Assembly (NCBI GenBank): GCA_009877105.1
Contig: WXFD01000019.1
Span: 73,355 to 137,354, forward strand
Direction: 5' to 3'
Length of the DNA: 64,000 bases
DNA from: Bacteroidales bacterium
Lineage (GTDB): Bacteria > Bacteroidota > Bacteroidia > Bacteroidales > VadinHA17
The notes under the pieces were generated by a model, which was not told the origin of the DNA, ran no database searches, and saw only the letters and a list, made by a program, of their open reading frames with translations. A program made the translations under genes and the position numbers. Positions within the stretch are counted from its first letter, which is position 1. Each line of letters starts with the position of its first letter. Shown one piece after another: positions 26,253 to 35,524 of this stretch.

Positions 26253-28367
26253 TCATCTGCTTTCCGTGTTCCCCCGTGGCTGTTCACGTCTGAATTTTTC
26301 CCATCCGGGCCATGAATACATTGTTGCATAGTTTGATTCATTGTATTCCGCAGGCCGGACAGGTTTATATATCCTGTCACCTTTGAATGGCCTGTCCTGG
26401 GTGTAAATCCATATTGACTCCGTATCCCATACTATCAGTTCGTCGCGCGGATCGCCGGTAAGATCCCTGACTGTCCAGGCAAGATCTGGATGACCATCAT
26501 CGGGGAACATCACCACTCTTCTTCCCCAGCCGTCGACAAGTCCGCCTTCTTCAATATTGGGCGAAAGAAAGATGAACTCGGTACCGTCACCCCTCCAGTT
26601 CACTGGCTGAACAGGGGAGCCTGCATGAATGAGCTCGAAACTGATTATCTCCTCGCCTGAGCAATTATAGAGGGTTATCAGACCCGGTTCGCCCCAGAAA
26701 TTTATATTGCAGAATTCAAGGCCGGGAATATCCGGCCGATACTGACCAATACTGGGAGTCTGGGCGTGACCGACCCTGTGATGCTTCAATATTTTCCCTC
26801 CGGCGTCAAGGAACAATACTCCGTCGTCGCTGCCCCCGATGAAAATCCTGTCGGGTCCGCCTGCCAGTGAAAAATCTCCTACGCAGATACCGTCCGAATG
26901 TTCACCCATCAGCGAATCAAGCGACCAGATCAGGGTACCGTCAGGCCCGAATTTTGAATAGCCAATATACACCTCATCCCTGCCGTCGTTGTTGCCATCA
27001 TGGAAAAACGGAAAATGTCCCAGATTGGCCGATGCGGTCCAAAGCAGCTCGAACTTGTTCGTGTATGCCCACATCCTTGTATGCCGGTCCTTGATTATAA
27101 CATCATGCGGTTTACCCGTACCCCTTAAATCTCCGAAAGCGAAACAGTCGACATTAAGATACGGAAGAAGGTCCCTTCTGTAATAATGTTTATATTCAAG
27201 CCAGGACTTTTCTCCCGGCAGAATTGCAGAAGAAGGTACGGGATAGCGTGATTTTTCCGTACCCGTTCTGCCATCGAGTATTTTTATCCATTGTCCCTGG
27301 GCCATTATAACCTCGGTTTTGCCATCTCCGTCGATATCATGAATCTGAACTGCCACGTCATAGGAAAGCCAGGCATTTTCAGGGTCAGGCTTCCCGTACT
27401 GCCAAAGTATCGTTCCGTCAAGGTCAATGGCTGTAAGGCAGGTGATCTGGTTATAGTTTTCTCCGAAAAATGGCATGTTCTGTATAAGCAGAAAATCTGT
27501 ACGGCCATCGCCGTTCAGGTCACCCATCCGCAGGGCCCGGGCAACTCCGAATTCCCTGGTATCGATCTTTTTCCACAGCTTAGGCCTGGGATTATCAGCA
27601 CGCAGCGCCTCTACCCTGGCTTCTTCTTCGGATCTTTCCCTGAGATATTTCTGCCTGGCTGCATCCGAGGCCGTTACCCTTACCTCATGAAATGCAACAG
27701 GACAGGTTGCAAAGAGTCCCACCTTTCCGCCTGGATACCGGTTGTCGTTGACATTGAATATTTCACGTCCGTCGATAAAGCACCGGATTTGATTGCCCGC
27801 AACCTCAACCCGGAACTTGTATGTTTTTTCAGGATCTGTCCTGAAAACTGAACTGGCAATTTCGTGCCATCCGTCCTCCCTGAACCCTTTCTCTCCGTCG
27901 CGGTACCTGAGTGTTATTTTGTCCTCCCTGTCTAGGGCAAACAGGTAATAATGACGACCGTCACGGTAGCGGAAAACAATACCGTTCAGATCACTTCTGT
28001 CGAAAGGCGTCAGGGTTACTTCAAGGTTATAGTCCTGCCAGAGGATGTCGCCGTAACATAGTAGAGGATAGGTAAATTCATTGGTCCAGACGGTGGAATT
28101 ATAGCCCAGATACTGCAGTGAATGCTTACCGTCCGACTCGATTATGTACCACTCCTCCGGCCCCCTGTTGTTGACTATTGACCATCCGTCGGTGAAATGC
28201 CGGGGTACATAATGATATTCGGGAAACCCCCTGGCGGCAAACCCGCCGAATTTCCCCGGTTTTACTTTGGTAAAGTCACAATATGCCAGGTCTGCATCTG
28301 GTAGCCCGGATTCAAGTGGAATGACACATGATGCCAGGATATAGAACAGAATTATCAGTATTTTCAT
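26253..28367 (-). CDS. exported FG-GAP/PL11-like propeller protein with N-terminal DUF1080/LamG-type domain
   Basis: 704 residues with a short signal peptide (possible lipobox ILASC). Residues about 25-230 form a jelly-roll related to DUF1080/LamG (WQDYNLEVTLTPF, GIVFRYRDGRHYYLF, GGKVGLFA). A charged linker follows, and then from about 270 a beta-propeller with calcium-loop motifs DLNGDGRTD, DIDGDGKTE, DGNNDGRDE and DPRDE. The propeller resembles that of rhamnogalacturonan lyases (PL11), which use Ca-rich blades, but no lyase activity is proven. It is the middle gene of an operon, 13 bases after the acetamidase gene. Binding or cleavage of an acidic polysaccharide is the best guess. Confidence 0.68.
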   Translation of the reverse strand: MKILIILFYILASCVIPLESGLPDADLAYCDFTKVKPGKFGGFAARGFPEYHYVPRHFTDGWSIVNNRGPEEWYIIESDGKHSLQYLGYNSTVWTNEFTYPLLCYGDILWQDYNLEVTLTPFDRSDLNGIVFRYRDGRHYYLFALDREDKITLRYRDGEKGFREDGWHEIASSVFRTDPEKTYKFRVEVAGNQIRCFIDGREIFNVNDNRYPGGKVGLFATCPVAFHEVRVTASDAARQKYLRERSEEEARVEALRADNPRPKLWKKIDTREFGVARALRMGDLNGDGRTDFLLIQNMPFFGENYNQITCLTAIDLDGTILWQYGKPDPENAWLSYDVAVQIHDIDGDGKTEVIMAQGQWIKILDGRTGTEKSRYPVPSSAILPGEKSWLEYKHYYRRDLLPYLNVDCFAFGDLRGTGKPHDVIIKDRHTRMWAYTNKFELLWTASANLGHFPFFHDGNNDGRDEVYIGYSKFGPDGTLIWSLDSLMGEHSDGICVGDFSLAGGPDRIFIGGSDDGVLFLDAGGKILKHHRVGHAQTPSIGQYRPDIPGLEFCNINFWGEPGLITLYNCSGEEIISFELIHAGSPVQPVNWRGDGTEFIFLSPNIEEGGLVDGWGRRVVMFPDDGHPDLAWTVRDLTGDPRDELIVWDTESIWIYTQDRPFKGDRIYKPVRPAEYNESNYATMYSWPGWEKFRREQPRGNTESR

Positions 28368-28380
28368 TTTTAGCGTTATT

Positions 28381-29310
28381 TTATATTCCGAATACCCATG
28401 CAGGGACCTCCATTCTTGCGCCCTTCGCAGGATCCACTATCTGGTTTATCTTCAGCATTCCGGTAAGACTCACAAGCAGGTATGACTCTTTGTCGTTCCT
28501 GCCTGTCATCTGCTGAACCAGCTTAACCATATCATCAGTTGCCTGCCACGCTGCCTCTTCAAGATCCCTGTGAGCACCTACTGTTGAAATCGAATCATTC
28601 CTGATTATAACAGGACGATCGCAGGAGAATCCCGTTAATTTACGGAATCTGACAATAGCTTTAGCATCAGTTTCAACACCCTGTCCCGTTACTTCACCAT
28701 CTCCCTGGAGGGCATGTGCATCTCCCATGCCTGCCAGAGCCCCTTTTACCCTCGCCTTGAATACCACAGTGCTGCCCGAACGTACTTCCCTGCAATCCAT
28801 GTTCCCGCCGGTTTCGCCCGGTGCCTTTGTATCGAGTGTGCCTTCAGACGGCGAAATGCCAATCGATCCCAGCATCGGCATCATCGGGAGTTTCAGGGAT
28901 TTGGAAAAGATAACATATCCGTCCTTCAGTTCGAATATCTGCCCGCTGCAATAACCCCAATCACCGACACTTATGTCAAGGATGTCTATTGCAAGCATAT
29001 CGCCGGGCTCTATACCGTCAACAAAGATCGGTCCCGTTTGCGGATTTATGACACTTTCCGGACCGGGTTCCCTGAAGACGCCGTCGCGTGTAACAAGCCC
29101 CGGCATCCCGTGACTCGTTTCTACGAGAACCACCTCATTCAGACCTACATGGTATGCCGGATCCATCTCAGGTTTCCATAGCGTGAAACTCCTGTCTGCC
29201 CCGAGTATCCTGATACCTGAACTTTCACCAGCAGCCTGAAAAAAACCATTGTGGCCCGAAACCATTGCCGGCACAAACAAAGCTGACTTTAAGAAATTAC
29301 TCCTTTTCAT
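28381..29310 (-). CDS. acetamidase/formamidase family protein, exported
   Basis: 309 residues from the ATG complementary to 29308-29310; the upstream in-frame extension lacks signal features. The N-terminus (MKRSNFLKSALFVPAMVSG) looks like an export signal of the Tat/Sec type without a full twin-Arg. The family core is clear: PGPESVINPQTGPIFVDGIEPGD near residues 80-105, GNMDCREVRSGSTVVFKARV near 165, and LAGMGDAHALQGDGEVTGQGVE near 190. Family members hydrolyse formamide or short amides to ammonia and acid, and use Zn. Export and placement as first gene of a glycan operon are unusual; a natural amide on a polysaccharide or peptide is a guess. Confidence 0.88.
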   Translation of the reverse strand: MKRSNFLKSALFVPAMVSGHNGFFQAAGESSGIRILGADRSFTLWKPEMDPAYHVGLNEVVLVETSHGMPGLVTRDGVFREPGPESVINPQTGPIFVDGIEPGDMLAIDILDISVGDWGYCSGQIFELKDGYVIFSKSLKLPMMPMLGSIGISPSEGTLDTKAPGETGGNMDCREVRSGSTVVFKARVKGALAGMGDAHALQGDGEVTGQGVETDAKAIVRFRKLTGFSCDRPVIIRNDSISTVGAHRDLEEAAWQATDDMVKLVQQMTGRNDKESYLLVSLTGMLKINQIVDPAKGARMEVPAWVFGI

Positions 29311-29488
29311 TAGCAAATAATTTATTTTTAAAGGTGGGATGCCTGTATGCCCCGCAGACCTGAAAACCACATATGATTGAACGCGTTTTTATTCATTAGT
29401 GTTTATGTTTTTGATCAACCGTACGGGCTTTATAATATTTTAATTCTGATTAACATGATATGCTGGAAACCTCATGCTGAAAATTATT

Positions 29489-29519
29489 TTTGCAAGTGTT
29501 TGAGAGTGTCATACATTTG
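29489..29519 (+). promoter_or_regulatory. predicted Bacteroidota-type promoter for deoC
   Basis: TTTG (29489-29492) and TACATTTG (29512-29519) are separated by exactly 19 bases and match the primary sigma consensus of the phylum (-33 TTTG, -7 TAnnTTTG). It faces deoC, 249 bases away. Transcription start would fall near 29525. Confidence 0.5.
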
Positions 29520-29542
29520 GGTTTCATAAACCTAATGCTTTA

Positions 29543-29556
29543 TATATTGCAATATA
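29543..29556. promoter_or_regulatory. palindromic operator candidate in the deoC leader
   Basis: TATATTGCAATATA is a perfect 14-base palindrome placed about 18-31 bases after the predicted start of transcription. Such a place suits a repressor site. No regulator gene lies nearby, so the ligand is unknown. Confidence 0.35.
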
Positions 29557-29767
29557 GAAGAATAAAAATATCTGGCAAAACCCGGCATTTAAATAATGAT
29601 CACGAATTTCCCATGGACTTGTGCTGACGAATGGACTTAACTGGATTACAGGGTGTAAGATTTCCCAGGCTGCAGAGTCTTTGTTTCCTGGAAATGGTTT
29701 ATTGTGCCAGGTTTGGACAGGGGGTCGGATGCAGTATTTAATTATTTAATTCATAAAAATTTATTAC

Positions 29768-30490
29768 ATGATAGAAGTTTCAGAACTGGCAAAAATGATC
29801 GACCATTCCATTCTTCATCCTTCGTATACTGACAGTGATCTTGAAGAACAATGCAGGATAGCCTTACGCTACAATGTGGCCTCGGTTTGCGTAAAACCGT
29901 ATGCAGTGAGCCGGGCTTCGAAACTGTTGAAAGGAACCGGGGTAAAGGTAGGGGCGGTTGCAGGGTTTCCCCATGGTAACAGTTCGACAGAAGTGAAGGT
30001 TTTTGAAGCAACGAGGGCCTGCCTTGATGGCGCTGAGGAAATTGACATGGTAATCAATATAGGCAAGGTCCTTGGTGGAGACTGGGATTATGTGGAGCAG
30101 GAGATCAGAAGCGTAACAAGTGCCTGTCACCAGAATGGGGCAATAATAAAAGTGATCTTCGAAACGGACCTGGTAACCCGTGATGAGGATAAGATCAGGC
30201 TGTGCGAACTTTGCACCCTGGCTGGAGCTGATTTTGTAAAGACATCAACCGGTTATGGTTTTGTCAGGCAGCCGGACGGGAATTATAACTACAAAGGGGC
30301 AACCATAGCCGATGTGGAACTCATGCGTAAGCACTCGGGACCAAATGTTCAGGTTAAATGCGCCGGAGGAGTACGCACTCTTGATGATCTGCTGAAGATG
30401 CGGGCTGCAGGAGCTTCCCGTTCGGGTGCAACAGCTACCGCAGCCATACTGGAAGAAGCAAGAAAAAGATTTTCGGGATCTGCCGGATGA
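29768..30490 (+). CDS. deoC: deoxyribose-phosphate aldolase
   Basis: 240-residue cytoplasmic class I aldolase that splits 2-deoxy-D-ribose 5-phosphate into glyceraldehyde 3-phosphate and acetaldehyde. Family blocks: IDHSILHPSYTDSDLEEQC at 11-29, GAVAGFPHGNS near 62, EIDMVINIGKV near 91. The Schiff-base Lys is in DFVKTSTGYGF near residue 157, and the proton-relay Lys is in VQVKCAGGVR near 197. The usual length and intact active site make the call secure. It is monocistronic, with a divergent gene before it and a convergent one after it. In this setting it might serve nucleoside salvage or an aldol step of an unusual sugar pathway. Confidence 0.95.
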   Translation: MIEVSELAKMIDHSILHPSYTDSDLEEQCRIALRYNVASVCVKPYAVSRASKLLKGTGVKVGAVAGFPHGNSSTEVKVFEATRACLDGAEEIDMVINIGKVLGGDWDYVEQEIRSVTSACHQNGAIIKVIFETDLVTRDEDKIRLCELCTLAGADFVKTSTGYGFVRQPDGNYNYKGATIADVELMRKHSGPNVQVKCAGGVRTLDDLLKMRAAGASRSGATATAAILEEARKRFSGSAG

Positions 30491-30562
30491 TTTAGCTCCC
30501 GGTTGAACCGGGATGTAATAAATCAGGAATGGACCGAACCAGGGGTTCCAATCATTAAAATA

Positions 30563-31423
30563 TTATTTTGTCAGATCCCTGTATGATACCAGCTTAATAT
30601 TTCTTTCCGATATAACATCTTTCACTTTGCTGCTTGTGAAAACCTTAGTGACCCCATCGCGGTCGGCAGCCACATTCTCATATCCTATGTGCCATATTGC
30701 ACGCATTTCGGGGGTGTCGTATCCGGGATGATCAATAAAGAAATATTTGCCGGGTTTGAGGTTTTGAAGGGTTTTTACTGCAGAGGCTATTCTTGTTTCA
30801 GCAGTTGTGTCATTCCTGCCCCACAGGGAAATGCTTTCGTAGCCCCTTTCATGAGGATCAATGTTCAGCCCGTATTCCCTGGCCAGCCGGTCGATCAGAT
30901 CTGCAATCTCCGGTGCACAGCTTTCGCATACCATGTGGCAGTTGATATGACTTATGCGGGGGACATACCTTCTGGCCATTTCAATCTGGGCTCTGAATTC
31001 AGCCTCGATCTCTTCGATCTTCCAGTTCGCATCCTTCAGTGCAGTGCCCTGGGGAAAGCCTTCCCTCTGCCATATCATCGGGTAGAAATAACCGTCTTTG
31101 TCTACCAGGCTAGGGCAACACGTCAGTGGCCGCCATTTAATGTCGTTCCACTCACTTGTCACAACGAGATGTACGCCAACGTCAAGCCCCGGATTTTCGT
31201 TCAGTAGACGAACTGCTTCAGGAAACCATGGACCGGGGACCATCAGTTCAACCGACCGCATTATTCCATCCCTGTACGAGTCGATGCAGGCAATGTTTGC
31301 CGTGTGGGAGGAGCCTATATCATCGCCGCGGATTAGCAGTAATATTTCTTTGCCATCCTGGGAATAAGTATTTGAAAATATCAGCAGCCAGATTGAAATA
31401 AATATTGCAGATTTTGTTTTCAT
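30563..31423 (-). CDS. YdjC/ChbG-family deacetylase, exported
   Basis: 286 residues with a signal peptide (about 1-21). The YdjC carbohydrate deacetylase fold is shown by LLIRGDDIGSSHTAN near residues 29-43, where the Asp pair and following His bind metal, by DVGVHLVV near 80, and by ISHINCHMV near 157. ChbG removes an acetyl group from chito-oligosaccharides; other family members act on other N- or O-acetylated sugars. Most YdjC proteins are cytoplasmic, so an exported form suggests action on the polymer or on periplasmic oligosaccharides. The GH2 gene lies 274 bases upstream on the same strand. Confidence 0.87.
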   Translation of the reverse strand: MKTKSAIFISIWLLIFSNTYSQDGKEILLLIRGDDIGSSHTANIACIDSYRDGIMRSVELMVPGPWFPEAVRLLNENPGLDVGVHLVVTSEWNDIKWRPLTCCPSLVDKDGYFYPMIWQREGFPQGTALKDANWKIEEIEAEFRAQIEMARRYVPRISHINCHMVCESCAPEIADLIDRLAREYGLNIDPHERGYESISLWGRNDTTAETRIASAVKTLQNLKPGKYFFIDHPGYDTPEMRAIWHIGYENVAADRDGVTKVFTSSKVKDVISERNIKLVSYRDLTK

Positions 31424-31566
31424 TTTTCCTTTCGGTTTTATTTTTGATCCGATGTGAAGTTATTAAATAAAAGTATTAATACAGCTTACTCCTTCTTCAG
31501 AAACCGGATCAGCCTGTGGTTTTTCATCCTCAAACCGTTATTTCAGCGTATTCCCCTGAGGCATTC

Positions 31567-31586
31567 CCGGGGGCAAAGCGCCCCGG
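31567..31586. terminator. strong hairpin after the GH2 gene
   Basis: CCGGGG (31567-31572) pairs with CCCCGG (31581-31586) around GCAAAGCG, which can pair further (GC/GC). It lies about 115 bases beyond the GH2 stop and 145 before the YdjC start. There is no T-run, so it may end or protect the GH2 mRNA, or belong to an extragenic repeat. Confidence 0.35.
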
Positions 31587-31697
31587 TCCTCACTCCTTAA
31601 CCGGTTGGGCCATCCGGTGTATTTAATTCTGTCCTTCTTTTCCTGGCACGATGATCCTCCGTTAAACAAGAAAAACATGATGGCCGCGCCTGTGAGT

Positions 31698-33860
31698 TTA
31701 TTTTTCCGATGTAATATTTATTTTTCTCCTGCAGAGCGTCTTTGACCCGTCAGGCTGAACTGCATAGGTATGAATCCGGTAAGCACCTTCCTTCTCCGGC
31801 ATCCTGATCTTTATTTTGCCTGTGTACTGTGACAGTTCCGCAATGCTGAAGGGACCAGATGAATTTGCAACTTCTTCACCTGATTCATCCAGGATCCTGA
31901 TTTCAATATTGCCGGAGATACGATGATACTCATCGTTTACAAGCATGACTGGTATTTCGGTTTCGGTGCCTGCAATTACATTTTCCGGGAAGTAATTGAC
32001 GTATACCCCAAGAGGCTTGAATATTTCGGAAAAATATTCATCATAAACTTCAACGGGTTCCAGTTTTTCGGGATCTCTGAATATATCGCCTGTGATTGCA
32101 CCATGGAAATCACCTGTAAGATAATCGAAATGAAGGACCCCTGCGTAATTTCGGTGTGCCCTGAAGTATTCGGTTTCGGCTGCCAGAAGATAAGCGTACA
32201 GCTCCTGGCGCTGCTGGCTTGTATATCCTTTGGCAATGGAATCATAGATCGGAGCGGTAAGCAGAGTTTTCTGGCCGTTCCTTTTAAGCCACAGCCATCC
32301 GTATTCATTCAGCACACAAGCGTGAGCAGTGGGATGTGGAGAGTTTGTAGTTTTTTCTGCCATGCCGTTCATGAATTTCTGCTGGTGCCAGCCATTAGTC
32401 CCCGGCCGTGAAGAATAAAACTTGTAATTATGATCTTCAACCGGATCGTTATCACCTTCGGGAAGATTGTATCCATTATCCCAGGCACGTCCTGACAAAT
32501 CAAGTGACCTGATTTCCGAGATCAACTCAGTCAGTATAGGTTCACGGGTTTCGTTATTTATGTCCCACCAGGCTACAGAGGGATGATTGCAGCAGTCAAG
32601 TATCCAGTCCTGCAGATGGGTTTTCAACAGATTCCTGTCCCAGTAGGGCCGGTAACTCCAGATAAAATACTCATTCTGTATCAGCAGGCCGGCCTCGTCA
32701 GCTATGTCAAACCATTTGTCGGGGACCGGACCGATACAAAACCTGAAACAGTTCCAGTTGTATTTTCCTGGCAGACCGGTGAGCAGCTTTCTTACCCACT
32801 CCTCTTCCCAGGGATGATTTACGCAAAGTGAATCATCGAAAAACCTGTGCAGGGTAATATTCGATCCCCTGAGAAAAATCAGTTTATCGTTCAGGTAGGC
32901 TCTTTTGGTCGGGGTGTCGAACCTGAATTCACGCATTCCGAAACGTACATCCATATCGTCGCTTCCCGTCGAAAGATTCAGAGTGTACAGGAACGGATCC
33001 CATGGAGCCCATAATCTTGCATTACGGAGAGGAATGCTGAATGTAACAGTTGCCCTTGAATCTCCCCCGGTTGGAAAGTCCTTGGTTAATCCCGAAACCT
33101 CGGTTCCGGATTTCCATTCCCTTATCTTTCCTGTCAGTTTTATGGTTTCTGTGCCCGGGCGGGTTATCACCCTTGCACTGACCAGTATCTCTCCTTTATG
33201 TATGTCGGGGGCAACCTGAACAGTTTCAATATATGGATAATTGGTAAAAATGACCGAGACATCGTCATAAATACCCGGGGTCCAGTGTCTTTTTTCAAAA
33301 TCGTTGCCGGCAGGTACGGAGGGCGGCAAAACAGCCGGATGCGCCCCGATTCTTACTATTACAACATTGGTCCCTTTCTTTTTGAGATAAGGGGTAATGT
33401 CATACTGGCGGGATGTAAAACAACCATCATATTCACCTGCCTTTTTGCCGTTAACCAGCACCATCGATCCGAACTGAGCCTTGTTGATTTTCAGGATCAC
33501 AGCTTCGAATCCGGGCTTCGTTTCAAAAGTTTTCCTGTACCAGAAATAATTCCTTTTCTGAAGACTGTATCCGATCTTCATGGTGTCGGCATCGATATCC
33601 AGCTTCATGAGGGTTGGCTGCACCCATCGGTTAGTATAATACTCCCTGCCATAGAACCTGTCAACTCCTTCAAATGAAGGAGTGGCAGTATTGGTAAGCC
33701 CGGGAACCCTGACTTTGTGTCCGAATCTTGCAGGTACTTTACCTGCATCAATGCTTTCTTCAACTTCCCAGATACCATTCAGGCTCTGTATTTCCCTTTG
33801 TGCCGCCAGGTTCAGGGACAGGAGGAGGCATATTCCGGTAACTGCAATCTTTGATTTCAT
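31698..33860 (-). CDS. GH2 family glycoside hydrolase (beta-galactosidase/glucuronidase-like)
   Basis: 720 residues from the ATG complementary to 33858-33860, followed by a signal peptide (IAVTGICLLLSLNLAAQ). Domain order is that of GH2: sugar-binding beta-sandwich (about 25-190), immunoglobulin-like domain (about 190-295), TIM barrel from about 300 (MREFRFDTPTKRAYLNDKLIF), and a short C-terminal beta domain. The general acid Glu is in INNETREP near residue 433, and the nucleophile Glu is in VLNEYGWLW near residue 518. The barrel signature RGSNITLHRFF departs from the common RGxNxHxD of beta-galactosidases. The sugar removed is unknown: galactose, glucuronate or mannose are all possible. Periplasmic. 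Confidence 0.88.
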   Translation of the reverse strand: MKSKIAVTGICLLLSLNLAAQREIQSLNGIWEVEESIDAGKVPARFGHKVRVPGLTNTATPSFEGVDRFYGREYYTNRWVQPTLMKLDIDADTMKIGYSLQKRNYFWYRKTFETKPGFEAVILKINKAQFGSMVLVNGKKAGEYDGCFTSRQYDITPYLKKKGTNVVIVRIGAHPAVLPPSVPAGNDFEKRHWTPGIYDDVSVIFTNYPYIETVQVAPDIHKGEILVSARVITRPGTETIKLTGKIREWKSGTEVSGLTKDFPTGGDSRATVTFSIPLRNARLWAPWDPFLYTLNLSTGSDDMDVRFGMREFRFDTPTKRAYLNDKLIFLRGSNITLHRFFDDSLCVNHPWEEEWVRKLLTGLPGKYNWNCFRFCIGPVPDKWFDIADEAGLLIQNEYFIWSYRPYWDRNLLKTHLQDWILDCCNHPSVAWWDINNETREPILTELISEIRSLDLSGRAWDNGYNLPEGDNDPVEDHNYKFYSSRPGTNGWHQQKFMNGMAEKTTNSPHPTAHACVLNEYGWLWLKRNGQKTLLTAPIYDSIAKGYTSQQRQELYAYLLAAETEYFRAHRNYAGVLHFDYLTGDFHGAITGDIFRDPEKLEPVEVYDEYFSEIFKPLGVYVNYFPENVIAGTETEIPVMLVNDEYHRISGNIEIRILDESGEEVANSSGPFSIAELSQYTGKIKIRMPEKEGAYRIHTYAVQPDGSKTLCRRKINITSEK

Positions 33861-34429
33861 TTGTTTATGGTTTAACATTAACTTCAGGCTGCATTAAGAA
33901 ACTACGCATGAGATGAAATCCGCATGACTGACCTGAAACATAAATACTAATGAATTTAATCGGGTTAAATCACGCGGGATGCCGACCTTTAATAAATAAA
34001 CTACCTAAGGATGAAATATACAATAAATATACTGATTGCGTCATAATTAACGGAAATACAGGGAACTTTTTCCGGCTGAGCCGTAGAGCGGACAGACTCA
34101 GTTAAAGATAATTGAGGGTTACCGGCAGGATATTCCCTTCGTCAGCAGCACTTTCCGGGATACTCCCGTTTTCCGTACAACAACCGCCGCCAGTATCCGG
34201 GAGCTGATAATCAATTCTTTTACCGCTGCGAGCCGTCCCCGGGCTCAGTTTTCATTGAACCTGCATACCCCGGGTCAGGAAGATATTCCATCCCTTATTG
34301 CATTAGTCTTTATGAAAGTTTTATTTAAATGAAGTTAAGGTATATCTTTGTTTTTACAAGGGACTAATTTGGAGACGTACAGAGGTCCAACAATAAAGCA
34401 GGAGAACACAAACAGGAAAAATTAAGAAT
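33861..34429. other. divergent intergenic region, GH2 / sugar isomerase
   Basis: 569 bases without a gene. The right end holds a likely promoter for the downstream isomerase gene (34319-34350). A small stem CGGGA/TCCCG followed by TTTT (34156-34172) was seen but has no plus-strand gene before it. I found no remnant gene, RNA gene or repeat in the rest. Confidence 0.4.
34319..34350 (+). promoter_or_regulatory. predicted promoter of the sugar isomerase gene
   Basis: TATCTTTG (34343-34350) matches the -7 element TAnnTTTG. TTTT (34319-34322), one base off TTTG, precedes it with a 20-base spacer. The coding start is about 80 bases downstream, which gives a leader of roughly 73 bases. Confidence 0.42.
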
Positions 34430-35341
34430 ATGAAACTAGGATTTGTCAGCGCCATTGTTCCTGAATTAAGCTTTGAGGAACTGATTGATTTTGCATCTGC
34501 AATGGAATTTCAATGTGTTGAAGTCTGCTGCTGGCCGCTGGGCAAAGCCGAAAGGCGGTATGCAGGCGTTACTCACATCGATGTTGATACCCTCGACGAC
34601 CAGCGATGTGCCGTTATTAATAACCATCTGAAGGTAAAAGGAGTTGAGATATCGGCTCTGGGATATTATCCGAACCCCCTTGATCCGGATCCTGCCAGGA
34701 GAAATTTCTATGTTTCCCATATCAGGAAGGTGATTGATGCATCGGCATTACTGGGCATTAACCGGATAAATACCTTTGTCGGAAGGGATAAGAACAAATC
34801 AGTTGAAGAGAATTTTGAGATTTTTCAGGAAGTGTGGAAGCCTGTTATTCAATATGCCGAAACCAAAGGCGTAAAGGTGGGGATTGAAAACTGCCCGATG
34901 CTGTTTACGGCAGATGAGTGGCCGGGAGGCAATAATCTTGCCACAACTCCTGCCATCTGGCGCCGGATGTTCAATATGATACCTTCAGCCAGTTTTGGCC
35001 TGAATTACGATCCGTCACACCTGCTATGGCAGCAGATGGATTATGTCAGACCCCTTTATGAATTCAGGGAAAAGATCTTCCACGTCCATTTCAAGGATGC
35101 AAAGGTTTACACGGACAAGCTCGATGAAGTCGGCATTATGGCAACTCCGCTTGAGTTTCATTCACCTAAGCTTCCCGGACTGGGCGATATAGAATGGGGA
35201 CGGTTCATTTCCGCACTAAATGATATAAGATACAAGGGTTTTGCCTGCATTGAGGTGGAAGACAAAAGCTTTGAAAATTCTCTAGAAGAAAGAAAACATG
35301 CCGTTGTGCTCAGTAAAAGATATTTATCATCCTATATGTAG
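34430..35341 (+). CDS. sugar phosphate isomerase/epimerase (xylose isomerase-like TIM barrel)
   Basis: 303-residue cytoplasmic protein of the AP-endonuclease-2/xylose-isomerase-like family, which moves carbonyl groups or inverts carbons in sugars at a divalent metal site. Likely metal or catalytic residues: GIENCPM near residue 160 (Glu), NYDPSHLLW near 200 (Asp and His), KIFHVHFKDAKV near 218 (His, Asp) and ACIEVED near 280 (Glu). There is no signal peptide. Related proteins accompany Gfo/Idh/MocA and DUF1080 proteins in keto-sugar pathways. The gene has its own predicted promoter and is 183 bases before the GH78 gene. The substrate is unknown. Confidence 0.88.
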   Translation: MKLGFVSAIVPELSFEELIDFASAMEFQCVEVCCWPLGKAERRYAGVTHIDVDTLDDQRCAVINNHLKVKGVEISALGYYPNPLDPDPARRNFYVSHIRKVIDASALLGINRINTFVGRDKNKSVEENFEIFQEVWKPVIQYAETKGVKVGIENCPMLFTADEWPGGNNLATTPAIWRRMFNMIPSASFGLNYDPSHLLWQQMDYVRPLYEFREKIFHVHFKDAKVYTDKLDEVGIMATPLEFHSPKLPGLGDIEWGRFISALNDIRYKGFACIEVEDKSFENSLEERKHAVVLSKRYLSSYM

Positions 35342-35524
35342 GCCGGCGGAACAGTTGTAATAATGCGGATTGTAATTCCGCTGATCCTCCCGGTCCAGAC
35401 CCATATTATTGACATTATCATGCCGGTATGCTATCCTGGTTTTCTGATATTCTCATTTCGGGCAGTCATATGTGAACTGTTCTGACAAATCATAGAATCC
35501 ATTGTATATCACAAACTTATCATA

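Larger units (their letters stand above)
29311..29767. other. divergent intergenic region upstream of deoC
   Basis: 457 bases between the acetamidase (-) and deoC (+) genes. It holds a well-formed Bacteroidota promoter (29489-29519) and a 14-base palindrome just after it (29543-29556), both listed separately. Bases 29560-29767 would be a roughly 240-base leader for deoC; no riboswitch or small ORF with a good signal was recognised in it. Confidence 0.5.

Noticed and set aside
27291-27851. 186-codon open frame antisense to the FG-GAP protein
   Set aside because: Shadow of the propeller gene; Cys- and Pro-rich translation without domain features.
19813-29310. Whole minus-strand block as one polysaccharide utilisation locus
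   Set aside because: No SusC/SusD, spacers of 395 and 612 bases with remnants or operators, so it is at least three separate units.
34156-34172. CGGGA/TCCCG stem followed by TTTT, terminator-like
   Set aside because: No plus-strand gene ends before it (deoC is 3.7 kb away with two minus genes between), and the stem has only 5 pairs.
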